Positions 1 through 11,258 of a stretch of DNA of 64,000 nucleotides are shown here, piece after piece. Below the pieces are notes generated by a model that was given only the letters and a program-made list of their open reading frames with translations, ran no database searches and was not told the origin of the DNA. Source of the DNA: Nymphaea colorata (Eukaryota; Streptophyta; Magnoliopsida; Nymphaeales; Nymphaeaceae); assembly GCF_008831285.2 (NCBI RefSeq), contig NC_045138.2:10926571-10990570 (forward strand), written 5' to 3'. Positions within the stretch are counted from its first letter, which is position 1; every line of letters starts with the position of its first letter. Made by a program: the position numbers and the translations under genes.

Positions 1-2406
1 CTCTTGATACGGGAGGAAGATGTTTCTAAGACTGCTTTTTGAACCAGGTATGAGCATTATGAATTCAGGGTCATGCCTTTTGAGTTGACTAATGCTCCCG
101 CAGCGTTCATGGACCTCATGAATCGGGTTTTCCAAGAGTTCTTGGATCGTTTTGTTATTGTGTTTGTTGATGATATTTTGGTGTACTCAGAGAGTGAGGC
201 AGAGCACAGAGACCACTTGAGAAGTGTGTTGGGTCTTTTGCGCAAGCATAAGCTTTACGTCAAATACTCAAAATGTGAATTTTGGCTAGAGAAGGTAAAC
301 TTTCTGGGTCATGTGATCTCGAAGGATGGAGTATCCGTCGATTCGACTAAGGTGTCAGCTGTTCAGGACTGGAGGACACCTTGCAGTGTAACTGAGGTTA
401 GAAGCTTTTTGGGATTGGCAGGATACTATCGCAGGTTCATACAAGACTTTTCGAAAATAGCTACGCCCATGACTAAACTATTGAGAAAAGGAGTGAAGTT
501 TGTGTGGAATGAAGAGTGTGAGAAGAGTTTTCAAACTCTGAAGGTCAAGCTTACTACTGCCCCTATTTTGACGCTTCCATCTGGTCATTCTGGTTTTGTG
601 GTGTACACTGAAGCTTCGGGGATCGGATATGGTTGTGTGTTGATGCAGCATGTCCTTGTAGTGGCTTATGCATCAAGGCAGTTGAAGGCCCATGAACAAC
701 ACTATCCCACTCATGATTTGGAGTTGGGAGCAGTTGTGTTCGCATTGAAGATGTGGAGACACTATCTTTATGGTGCAACATTCGAGGTGTTTACAGATCA
801 CAAGTCCTTGAAGTATATATCCTCGCAAAGGGATCTCAACTTGAGGCAAAGAAGATGGATCGAATATTTAAAGGATTATGATTTCACCATATCGTATCAT
901 CCAGGCAAGACGAATGTGGTGGCAGATGCGTTGAGCAGACATGCCAAGGCGACAATGTGCAGTATGTTGACTCGTTCTTGGACATTATTGCAAGATGTGA
1001 TAGCTTGGCAGCCTTACATTTGTGATGAGAACAAGGCAATGATGACGGCCTTGATTCGGCATCCTTTGATGGAAGAACTTGTAATGAAACAAAAGGAAGA
1101 ACCAGAGTTTGCTAAGAACATGGAAGAAAGCAAGAAGACAGATTCTCTTTGGCATCAAGATGAAGATGGGTCATTGCGGTTTCGGCAGAGATTATGGGTT
1201 CCTAGAGATGAAGGGGTGAAGCATCTGTTGCTTGATGAAGCTCACAAATCTAAGTTTTCTATTCACCCTGGCAGTACAAAGATGTTTCAAGATATGAGAA
1301 GAAATTTTTGGCGGCCTGGAATGAAGCGTGAAATTGCAGAATATGTGGCAAAGTGCTTAGTTTGCCAACAGGTAAAAGCAGAGCATCAGCAGCCAGGAGG
1401 CTTGTCGCAAAGAATCGATACTCCAGTGTTGAAATGGGAAGACATTATGATGGATTTTGTGGTTGGGTTGCCTCGTACCAAAAGACAACAGAATGCCATA
1501 TGGGTGATTGTTGATCGACTTACGAAGTCCGCTCACTTTCTGCCAATCAGAATCAATCAATCATTGGAAAGTCTCGCAGAGTTGTATATTGGCGAGATAG
1601 TGAGATTGCATGGAGTGCCAAAGTCTATCATTTCGAATCGAGATCCGCGTTTTACCTCTAGGGGGCAATTACAGAAAGCTTTGGGTACCAAGCTTAAGAT
1701 GAGCACAGCATTCCATCCCCAAACTGATGGGCAATCAGAGAGGACTATTCAGACCTTAAAAGACATATTGCGTGCATGTGTCTTACAGTGGAAAGGAGAA
1801 TGGGACAAACATGTGAAACTGGCAGAATTTGCTTATAATAACAGTTACCACTCTAGTATTGGGATGGCACCGTTTGAGACTTTGTATGGAAGGCTGTGCA
1901 GATCTCCAGCTTGTTGGACCGATTTAGGTGATGGCAAGATTGAAAACCCTTTAGTATTGCAACACTACACTGACCAAGTGAAATTGATAAGAAAGAAGTT
2001 GTTACTGCTCAGAGTAGACAAAAAAGTTATGCTGACATTCGTCGTAGAGAATTGGCTTTTGAGGTGGGTGATCATGTGTTTTTAAAGATTTCTCCTACTA
2101 AAGGTGTTTTTCGCTTTGGTGCGAAGGGAAAATTGAGCCCGAGGTTCATAGGACCTTTTGAGATATTAGAGAAGATTGGAGAGGTGACATACAGATTGGC
2201 GTTACCACCAGATTTGAGTCACGTTCATGACGTCTTCCATGTTTCCATGCTTCGAAAATACGTACCAGATCCGACACATGTGAGTGCTTCGCACTAAGAG
2301 AATTCCTTTGGTGAAAGTGGAATGGCAGTACCATGGGTTGAAGGAGAGTACATGGGAGTATGAGGAGGACATGCGGAAGCAATATCCACACTTGTTGTTG
2401 CATTGA
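1..2406 (+). pseudogene. pol: Ty3/gypsy pol polyprotein (RT-RNase H-integrase-chromodomain), broken
   Basis: The reading frame enters from the left edge and is stopped by TGA at 40-42, where the family normally has Arg (CGA to TGA, a CpG-type transition). It then stays open to 2085. The RT motif FVDDILVYS lies near 163-189. In RNase H the first catalytic Asp is Glu (GAA, 610-612; YTEAS), while later acidic positions (TDHKS, VADALSR) remain. Integrase keeps the HHCC finger (HPGST...CLVCQQ, about 1264-1370) and a first Asp (MMDFVVGLP), but the second DDE Asp is Asn at 1636-1638 (SNRDPRF). The Glu at 1738-1740 (GQSER) is kept. A two-residue gap follows near 1662. A one-base deletion near 2003-2006 moves the frame, which continues as [13 protein letters not shown]... 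to a stop at 2295. The chromodomain-like tail resumes in a third frame from about 2293 to the TGA at 2404-2406, with the segment between lost. Confidence 0.92.
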
Positions 2407-2444
2407 GGTATGAGCTAAATTTCGAGGACGAAATTTTCTTTTTT

Positions 2445-2456
2445 AGGAGGGTAGGA
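2445..2456 (+). other. Polypurine tract of the gypsy element
   Basis: The run AGGAGGGTAGGA sits directly before the LTR's first TG. This is the expected position for the primer of plus-strand DNA synthesis. A small T-rich stretch precedes it. Confidence 0.8.
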
Positions 2457-5400
2457 TGTAACGCTCGTTGGTTTTGGCAGGTCGGGTCGAGTTAGGGTCC
2501 AGACCCGGATCCGACTCCCACTCGCGTAAGGAGCCCGACGCGAGGCCCTTCTCCCTCGCCTTTCCCTTTTTCCTCCTTCGTCGTCTCCTGGTGGTCTCCC
2601 GTGACAGCGCAGAGGGAGGAGAAGTGGCGGTCGGTGTGGTGGTGGCTGGAACGGTGACGGCGACGGAGGTGGCAGCGGCGACTACGGCTGCGGCGGCTTG
2701 GTAAACCCGCTCTCTCTCGTGCGATTTTCCCTTCTCTGCCACTCATGCCCTCTTGTTTTTTTTCTCTGCCGCACGTCCCCTCTTCTTCTCTCTCGCCACT
2801 CTCTTTCCCCTTTTCCGCTGGTTCTCTACCGCTCGACCCTCTTCTTACTCACCCGCACTCCCCCACCTGCTCTTTCTCTCTTTTCTCACCCCCACTGCCG
2901 TTTTCCCCCTTGACCGAACCCCTCCTCTCTCTGTCTCTCCTCTCTGTCAGCGTCCCTTTTCTCTTATTCATTTCAGTTTTTTCCACTACTACCGTGGGTC
3001 TCTCCTAGCAACAGATTTTGTGTTGAACTTTATTGGACGTGTATTGACTCTTTCTAAGGCGTTTTGGGGTTGGATTGCAGTTTAGGGACGTTTCTCCCCT
3101 CTTACCAGCTAGTAGGGCGTGTGGTGAGCAGCGGCAGCAAGCAATCTCGAGCATTGGCACTTGATCGGACGTGTGAAGTGGTTCCTAGAAGGGTTGTAGC
3201 AGTTTGGACGCTTGTTTTGGGGTGAGCGATACCTAATCAAGCTCAAAGTAATGAATATTATCTTCTAAAGCATGTATAATTATTGTTCGAGCATGCTAGA
3301 GCTTATAATTGATGATTTTGGGACGCATGTTAGTCATATTTGTTTTTGGGAGAAACTTAGGATTTGCATTGGAAAGTAATGATTCATGTATTTAATGATC
3401 GTTTAAGCATGATGGATTAATTTTCGAAGCTTTAGGGAAGCATGGTAGAGATTGTGAGGTTGTGGGGAAGATTTAGAACCGTCTTAGGGAGTGTAGCGCA
3501 GACTTCTGTGAACGGGTGTATCATGAAGTTAATTAGGGAAAATATACGTATTTGGATGTGACTTTGGGGTTGATGTCTTAATTAAAGAACGTTATTGAGG
3601 AAGGAATTAGTGATGGATTGATTGATGGTTGAGGGTTTTGATATTTCGAGGCAACGTCAAGACGTAAAGGAAGAGGCCTATTGAAGAGCTTGTTGGTCGA
3701 CACTACTTGTCGACACCCTCTTGAGGCGACGACATGTGCCTCAAGGATTTTATTTTGTATTTGTTCGTTTTTGTTTGAATTGTGTAGGTATCTAGTAGAA
3801 ACCTTATTCTTGTTTATGTTTGCAGGTGCACCGGGCACATTCCGTCGACCTTGAGTTCGAAGCTTGAGGCATTTTGAAGAATTTGGTGAGTGCGCCACAG
3901 GTATGGCGACATTCCAGGCAAATCCCTGCCTGGAGCAAATGTGTGATTGTGTGCTCCTAGGATCAAGGGATCCTATGATTGTGATGTTAATTGATTGATT
4001 GCTTTGTGAATGAGTATATGTATGTTGCTTATATGATATGAATGGGTTAGAAAGATTATTAGTCATTTGTTTTGAAAATATTACGCATTGGCATGTGCAT
4101 GCTAGAATTGATATCTGTTTAGGCCAGATGAGGCGGGGTATCGAGTTGAGTGCCTCCTCGACCCCAATTGTGCATTAGAAAGCATCATAGAATGATAACT
4201 ACATAGGACAACTATGAGCCAACCGCAGATCGAGACTACTCTCTGTGGATTGGCTAAGTTTTTCAAAGAGGTGATTGACGTGATTGATGTGAGGATTGAT
4301 GTGATGATTGATATGAATGTGTACGTTGTTGCATATGCATTGCCATGGGCAACGATACAAATGGATGAAATAGAGGGTAGTTGTACCCGTACTGTATGAC
4401 GGCTAGTAATGACTGTTACTGTATGTATAGACCTCGTGTGGAGACATTGGGAGGTGTAAGTGCACTCGTAGGGTGTATTAACCTCATGTGCTAGCCAATC
4501 ATCTTGTGAATGAGCAATGATAATGATAAAAAAAAAAACGAAAGGATAAGAGATGAGAGGCCAGTGAGATGTGGCTGTGTGTTTGGGAGACGTCCCGTTC
4601 TCACCACTGGTCTCGCCTGTCAGAGCGCAGGCGATGCAAGGCCCCAGGGTTCTGTTGTGTGTTGTGCTTGGAGCGTTGGGCTCCCGCCTTCCCAACCTGG
4701 GTGTCCTAGGAAAGGCTGAGTATCTCACCTTGGACTTCACACATCCAGGGATGAGTGCTCTACCGCTGCAGCGGGTGAAATGGATCCATACTGTTATGGG
4801 CCACCACAGGGGTTGTCTCTCGGCTGTAGGCCACCCGCGGTGTGCACGTGCCTGTGTTGCACCCACAGGAACTGTTAATGCACTAAAGTTAATGAAAATG
4901 TAATGTGTTTGATAGAATGCATGTGACTGACGTATATGTGAATGATATTAATGCAAGTGTTATGTTTAAGCATGCTTCGCATGTAACTGATGTTGTGTTA
5001 GTGTGGCCATCAAGTGGCTTTTACGTGTCGTACTCTGACACGACATGACGATAGATGGGTTGATATTTGTTCTTTTATTTGAGCCTTACTTGAGAGGGTT
5101 TGGCATTTTCCTGGCTTGTTGCCATACTGCGAAGGCTGAGCCTTCAGTTGTTTTCTTTTTCAGGTTTTGGCGGACCCGGGGTAACAGGTTGAGCAGATGG
5201 CTTCACTCACGTCCTACTGGGGAGGTTTTGGGATTGTCGTTTGTAGTGCCGGCGCGTCATGTTTTGGTTTTATTGATGTCTTCTTTTTGTTAGGCATCAA
5301 TGTTATGATTTTGGGGCATTTTGGTCATGCACATAGATGTGAATTTGTATGAAACAAAATGGTTATATAAATGAAAGTTCGCCCCATTGTTTTGAATTGC

Positions 5401-5502
5401 TTGGCTCATCGTCTTTTTGAATTGTTGGGTAGTCACACTTCGATGCTTTATGTTCATAAAAAAAAAAAGGGGGTTTGAGGGTTAAAAGGTCGGGGTGTGA
5501 CA
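2457..5502 (+). repeat. 3' LTR of the gypsy element (about 3.05 kb)
   Basis: It begins TGTAACGCTCG right after the polypurine tract and ends GGTCGGGGTGTGACA, a typical TG...CA pair. The first 600 bases are GC- and pyrimidine-rich, which gives long but meaningless open frames on both strands (for example 254 codons on the minus strand at 4102-4866). No coding signal is recognised inside. A TATA-like box lies near the 3' end. The exact end could be 5502 or 5504, because the partner LTR is outside the window. Confidence 0.85.
5363..5371 (+). promoter_or_regulatory. TATA-like box in the 3' LTR
   Basis: TTATATAAA lies about 130 bases before the LTR end and is the best candidate core promoter of this retroelement. 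It was chosen by motif only; the transcript start is unknown. Confidence 0.45.
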
Positions 5503-7873
5503 CATTAGGGCTTCAATAAGGTCAAACCATCTGAGAATTATCAATGAGATTGTCCTGCCTATATTGATTATAGCATCGAGCTTTCAAAAATTGAGGAGGG
5601 TTCTAAAGAGTTTTTTACAAGAGCAATTTGAAGAAATAGGAATGATGCATGGTTAGTATTAAAACTTTAATATAAAAGAGCTATCTATTGGATTAGGATA
5701 ATCAAATCCAGGTCCACATTATTCACATCTAAAGTTGGGTATTCATGTAAAGTGCATATTTTGATTTGGATGCTTTTGATCATTGCACAATTAGTGTTTT
5801 ATTACTACAGAATTGGGACTCAAATCTTGTTGAGAGAGGCAAGCCCATTTGTGCCTCGTCATCTTCTTTCTCCTTACTCTCTGCAGCAGGACATTGTGGT
5901 TCTGGTCTCTAAACCTAACATCTGATTGCCAAATCTGGCCTCGCATTAGAGCCAGGTTGCTGGGGCTGAAGTTGTTCTCTTTAAGGAATGCCCAGCAGAA
6001 TCTAAATATGATTTCCCAGTCTATCCACCCAAAATCTCTTCTTCTCTTTCCTCTTTGAACACATATTCCTGTTCTAAATCTTGCCCTTTTCGTTCTATAT
6101 GCACATTCTGATTTCCTTTTCTTTCATAACCCAAAAACCTTAAATTTCCATGAATTGATATTTTTGCCTGAAATGTGTCTCAATACCCCAGTTTCCTTGT
6201 CTCTCCTTACATATGTATTTCAGTTATTCTTTCTGCTCTAGTAATCGAATCTGTCTTCATTGGAATCCCTGTATAAACATGACTGATTCTTTTTGTCTTC
6301 TTCGTCTCACTCTGCACAATAGGTTTACTTTTCTTTCTGTTCTAATATTTGAATCTGTTCTCTTTTGATTCATGCTGCTTCCCCCATATGTTAATCTGCT
6401 GGAACCTGTTCTGCCTATTCTTGACATGTGGCTTCTCATAAGCAGCAACGTGTTCCCACATATCAATCTGTCTGTCTTTGATGTGTGATTTTTCTTTATC
6501 AGCAGCAAAATATACTGAAATCAGTGCTGATATGTTTTGGTAAATCAGATTTCCAAATAATACCTTTCAATCAGCACTGAAATTACAGAAAATCAGCACT
6601 GGAATTAGTTGAATATTATTCAGGCAAGTTTGAGCAGTAGACTTGAACTGATTTGAAGCCATATTTTGTCATAAATTTGTGTGTCATTTTTTAGGTATAC
6701 ATCCTCTTAAGTTAGCATTACTGCTAAATTCCCATCTTCAACATCTCAACGGCCTAAACACGCCCAAATCCCTTTTCGATTTTTTTTTTTTTTTTTGCAA
6801 AACAGTTTTAATAAAAAAAATGGATGACAAATTTTGGGTGAAAGTGAGGACTCAGCATTGGGGAGTTTAAGGAGTGCAGTCTGGCCTCGGCCCTCTGCCC
6901 ACAGGTGGGATGCAATTGGGGAAGGGTTGGTAGCTCAGAGCCCACCCCGATTATAATGGAAAGATCCAGCCCCTAATTACTCTCCATCCTCCTAACCTCT
7001 TCCTCTCTTCAGTTCAACTGAAGGTCACTAGATCTCAAGATCTGTCTCCTTCTCTCTTACCGAGGGAGTTTTTTTGTCAGTGTTGAGGATGAAAGGTAGC
7101 AAGTTTGCATTCTTCATCTCCCATTTGTCATGTTTCTTATAATTTTTTTCCAATGCTTTGTTTCTTTCAGATTCTTTTAGAATCTTGACCTGCCTTGGTG
7201 AGTTTAGACTCTGGTTCGAAAATGTTTCCTTTACCATAGGCTCAATTTACAAAGGTTCAAAAGAGCCTATTCACACTTGAGAAATACAAAGTTCACACAA
7301 ATGTGCACTAGGACAATATAAAAGCATTAAAAAATTAATAACGTTACCCTATATACATGCTTAGTAAGAACAGAACACACAAGAGGGGATAACCCTCCAC
7401 GTTATACAAGAGAGCAAGAGAAGGGTCGCCATTCGGCTAGCCTCAACTTGCAGAAATTCAGCCACTAGGACTACCCAAATGGCTAGAACAATCATTTTGC
7501 ATTGACTGCAAAGTTCCTTTAGAAACAGAAAAATAACAAAAAGAAACACACAGCCTAATAATAAATTTACTGCATATATACACTAGTATACATATATATA
7601 TACATGAGTATATATGTGCATGTGTGTGGTGCATAGAGAAATTACTTGTGTATTTACATAAAATACTAACAAGATCTAGAAGACGGCCACACGTGACAAG
7701 AGGTGCAGTGGTCTTACCCTCAATAAACCGAATAATACCATAAAGAACACTAATAGTAAAACAAAAAAAGCAAAATCAACAGCACAGTTAAAACAAACAA
7801 ACTGCATAAGATGGAAACCTTCTAATCTTAGAAGACCAAAAAAGTATTTCAAGCATCAAATGCAGCTGCTAAC
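5503..7873. other. Non-coding flank, possibly intron of the TlyA-like gene
   Basis: I searched both strands by eye for the missing C-terminal exon(s) of the minus-strand TlyA-like gene and found none. The stretch is AT-rich with a T run at 6779-6796. If the gene is intact elsewhere, this is the part of its last intron next to the gypsy insertion. Otherwise it is downstream intergenic DNA. Confidence 0.4.
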
Positions 7874-10800
7874 CTGGGAGCGGTGGGCCTCAAATTGAGG
7901 TTTAACCAGTGTAATCAAAGAAGAATCAGGCTTCATAACATTGACAACTGCAGGCATGACCTGCATTTCAAGTTCAAAAACAACAATCCCATAAACTAAT
8001 TACTAGCATGTATTGGTCAGCATGCAGGCTGCAACCATTGAAATCAAAGAAGTGTTCTGCTTCATAGCATTGCAAACTGCAAGTTCATAATATCAGAGAT
8101 ACATAATAGTGTTCTACCTTGTATTTGAAGTTCAAAATCTCAAAAAGAAGTTCATAATATCAGAGATACATGATAGTGTTCGAACCTGTATTACTGCTGT
8201 GAATGGGTCAGTATCTCCTATCTAATTTAATGATGCCATGTGCCTTACTTTTTAACTTGAAGGTTATCCCTCTAAATCACATGCTCCTCAAAGTTGATCA
8301 AGCAAGGGCTGAATGGAAAATGTGATAATTCAATGATGCCATGTGCCTTACTTTTTAACTTGAAGGTTGTTCCTCTAAATTGCACACTCCTCAAAGTTGA
8401 CCAAGAAAGGGCTGAAGAGAAAATGTGTGAGAGAGAGAGAGAGAGAGAGTTCACTGACACCAGGCACTTAGGCTATGTGATAATAGAAGCAACGTTAGCA
8501 CATGTGAAGCAGGTTTCAGTTCATCAGGTTCTTGGCAGTTGGCACATAGGTTCCATTGTCAGCTATATGGAAGTTACACATTTTCATGATACCACCCAAA
8601 AACAATATCCAAAACAAGATTCTTGATGGCTTGAATATATCCATGCAAGAATTCTGCTTCCATTCATCTGCCAAGAATCTGCCCTCATCAATATGCGATT
8701 TCTGTGGACATCTCACATCTTGTCAGAATTGAGACAGAACCAAGAGTTGCACAAAGGTCAAAATTTTCACCTGCATATCACTATCGAGATCATGTCGTAT
8801 GCAGACATGTCCATGAGAAATTAGGCTATACATAAGATGACTTTACCAGTCATTTTGGTGTCATAGGTTGCAGCTTTCTGCATTAATGACTCAGAATGCA
8901 ATGGTGAAGATTGACGCAAACACAAAAAAGGACAAGTGGTTGCGAGAACAAGTTCCATGTTGACAAGCTATGGCCTCGTTATTATCTATTTTTTTTATAT
9001 AACATATCCAGAGGATGATTCTAGATGTCATCACACGACTTGACATTGGTTGTCCATAAGCAAGAAAAAGAGGAGAAAAGCTAAAGAAACTGCACCAATA
9101 TGATCTACCACAGAAAAAATCACCAGCAGCCAGCTGAATACAACTGATGGGGAAATTGAAAAAAAAAAAAACACAATGTACATATTTTAATTCCATTTAG
9201 ACTCAGATCACATGACCAAAGCATACCAGAAGAATAGAGATGAACGAAAGGTCAAGTGTGACCAGATCCACTTTCTGAGGCAGACCAGGTAGATATCTTA
9301 GGTTTGTCCGTTCTATGACACAGACACGATTGTCTCGACGAATTTTATCAGCCACCTGGAGAAAAAATTAAACTAACGTCAATTTTGTAATAACTTTGAA
9401 AACTAAATAGAAGCACACATATGATACATCACATGTCTTATTATCTAAACGGGAAAAGCAATTGGTGCTTCCAAATCTCCAAGTGTTTAATGTCATATGA
9501 TGGAGTAGGACATGAAGCAACACAACTAAACAAAGAATCAAAGATACATCTTGCTTCGTCTGTGGCACTTAACTTTTGGTTGATAGTTAAACAAAAAATT
9601 TCTAAAAGATGAGTGCTATATGTAAAAGAATATGACAAATATCAGATGGATAAGGTTGTTGAAGCTTCTGGCTTCTGTTTAGGGACAAAGAGAAGAAATG
9701 TAAAGCAATAACCATGACACACTTAATTTGTTCATAGCAAATATCAGTTCCCAGACTCAAAACTTAGAACTAATCAGTACCAAAGACAGCGAACAAGAAA
9801 AAGAATTGTCTAGTAAGAAAAAACCTTGACACAATTTTCAGTTTTGAAGAAGATCACTGAAGAAACTCACCTGACCATAGCCTACATCCACTCCATAAAC
9901 AAAGGATGCACCATGTTGAAGCAAACAATCAGTAAAACCCCCAGTTGATAGGCCCGAATCAAGAGCAATCTTTCCACTAGCATCCACGTTCAGCTGCTGA
10001 ATGGCAGCCTCTAACTTGTATCCTGCTCTGTAAGAAAAGAGAAACCAAGAAAGCAAAATATGCTTTAGTGACATTTATCCACATTAGAAGAAAAATCGTA
10101 GATGGTTTATCCGAAAGACCAGAAATCTGCAGTGGTAGTCATCACCTACACACATATTTTGGTACTTCTGCAATTATTTCTACCACTGCTTTATTAGAAA
10201 TAGGTGTTCCAGCCTTGCTTACTACCTTACCATCAACTAATACCTTGCCTGGAGAAAAGAATCATGTGTAAAAGAATCAGAGAAAATGGAAAAGCAAATG
10301 TAAGGTGGTCTACGCCTGTACAGAACAATTAAATGACTAAGCATATATTGGCATAAGCACACGCCTGTATGCACACATAAGCACAAGAATCAACCTTACG
10401 GCCTTTTGCTTTTAGACTCTCCAAAAAGTTAAACTCATGGTACGATTTTAGTTTATTCATCTACCGGGAGTTCCAACAAGATACTTCTATAAATAAAAAT
10501 GAAAGCACATTCATGTAAACAAGTGATGGACAACCTAAGGGAGAGAGAGAGAGAGATCACTTAAATCATGGGTCGACCTGATCTTGTTAATATTTTGCTT
10601 TGTCCACTAGGTTCAGCTGACAGCCTTTGCAAGACCGGCCAACTGAATTTTCTAAACACTAGTATACTAGAAGGTCTCACATCCATAAATTACAAAACGT
10701 CAAGCAAGAACAAACAGAGAACCGTTTGGATTAGACTGAACCAGAAAATAGGTTCACTAAGATCAGCACCTCTAGGTATCCCGTCAATTATATTTCCATA

Positions 10801-11119
10801 TCATGGTTTCAAGCAGGTTTTACGACCATGCAATGGGCAGACGATTATAATGAACAGCATCCGAGTGCATGATAATGCACTTGATGTGGAAGAAAGGAAA
10901 GACTGGAGAAGGCATGGGTTGGGCAATTCAGCCATCGTCACGCTTAAAAGAAGCATGGATCACAAACGCATACATTCTGCTAGTTCTCCAACGGCAATTG
11001 CAGATAAGAGCTAGAACAAGCTTACTCGATAATGTCTACCTTGAAGAATCCATGATTGTATCAGTGTCCGGCTATATTGTTCAAACCTTTCAACACAAAT
11101 CTCATCCAGCCTCTTCTTT
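7874..11119 (-). CDS. TlyA-family rRNA 2'-O-methyltransferase/haemolysin-A-like protein, five internal exons
   Basis: Five exons, in transcript order: 11119-11040 (80 nt), 10248-10146 (103), 10027-9871 (157), 9355-9227 (129) and 7960-7874 (87). Every intron has GT/AG ends and all phases agree, giving one continuous uninterrupted reading frame of about 185 codons. The first two exons encode an S4 RNA-binding fold (KKRLDEICVERFEQ..., then KVLVDGKVVSKAGTPIS...VEI). The third encodes the SAM-binding motif (LDSGLSTGGFTDCLLQHGA...VYGVDVGYGQ). The fourth holds VTLDLSFISI and the fifth LVKPQFEA, both conserved in TlyA/FtsJ-like enzymes. Bacterial TlyA methylates 16S/23S rRNA; plant homologues of this family exist and are presumed organellar, which is an inference here. 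The C-terminal part after ...AHRSQ (normally a glycine-rich GGxVRD stretch and the last strands) is absent from the window. The N-terminus is unresolved. Splice sites and lack of stops suggest a functional or recently functional gene. Confidence 0.9.
8036..8214. repeat. Local duplications in the intron, including an exon copy
   Basis: 8036-8083 is a diverged copy of the last-exon segment 7910-7955. It is followed by two tandem copies (67-bp period, starting 8081 and 8148) of a segment beginning AAGTTCATAATATCAGAGAT. Confidence 0.75.
8231..8430. repeat. 103-bp tandem duplication plus GA microsatellite
   Basis: Two copies starting TGATGCCATGTGCCTTAC at 8231 and 8334 differ by a few substitutions. 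The second runs into a GA repeat (about 8427-8449). It lies within the longest intron of the TlyA-like gene. Confidence 0.8.
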
Positions 11120-11172
11120 CTGAAAAATATATTACAGACAAAGCAAAAAAGATGAAGGAATTTGTAGAAAAC

Positions 11173-11258
11173 TCACAGACCCCAAATATTGCAACTCCTG
11201 ACTTCATACTAAAGACCTTCGCCCAATATACATGAAGTGGCAAGCCTTGAGGACTCAT
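11173..11258 (-). CDS. Possible first exon of the TlyA-like gene
   Basis: An ATG at 11258 opens a short frame (MSPQGLPLHVYWAKVFSMKSG...) just upstream of the S4 exon. It lacks acidic residues over its first 28 codons and could be part of an organelle targeting peptide. A GT after 11173 would join in phase to the exon at 11119, but that donor (GA|GTTTTC) is weak. The stronger nearby donor GTGAGT (exon end 11177) would create a stop at the junction. The true first exon may lie elsewhere upstream. Confidence 0.25.

Larger units (their letters stand above)
1..5502 (+). mobile_element. Ty3/gypsy chromovirus-type LTR retrotransposon, 3' part
   Basis: The window opens inside the reverse transcriptase of this element and runs through RNase H, integrase, a remnant chromodomain, a polypurine tract and a complete 3' LTR. 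The RT-RH-INT order and the C-terminal segment after integrase (KVEWQYHGLKES...WEYEEDMRKQYPHL-like) are those of plant chromoviruses. The roughly 3 kb LTR beginning TGTAACGC and ending GGGTGTGACA suggests the Tekay/Del lineage, which is an inference. The gag, protease, primer-binding site and 5' LTR lie outside the window, so no target-site duplication can be tested. The element is dead (see the pol entry). Confidence 0.9.

Noticed and set aside
4102-4866. 254-codon open frame on the minus strand
   Set aside because: It lies wholly inside the gypsy 3' LTR, antisense to it, with no recognisable domain; long frames here follow from GC-rich composition.
10068-10271. 67-codon + strand frame
   Set aside because: It is the complement of the S4-domain exon 10146-10248.
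10568-11014. 148-codon open frame on the + strand
   Set aside because: It is antisense within the first confirmed intron of the TlyA-like gene and shows no domain or codon pattern.
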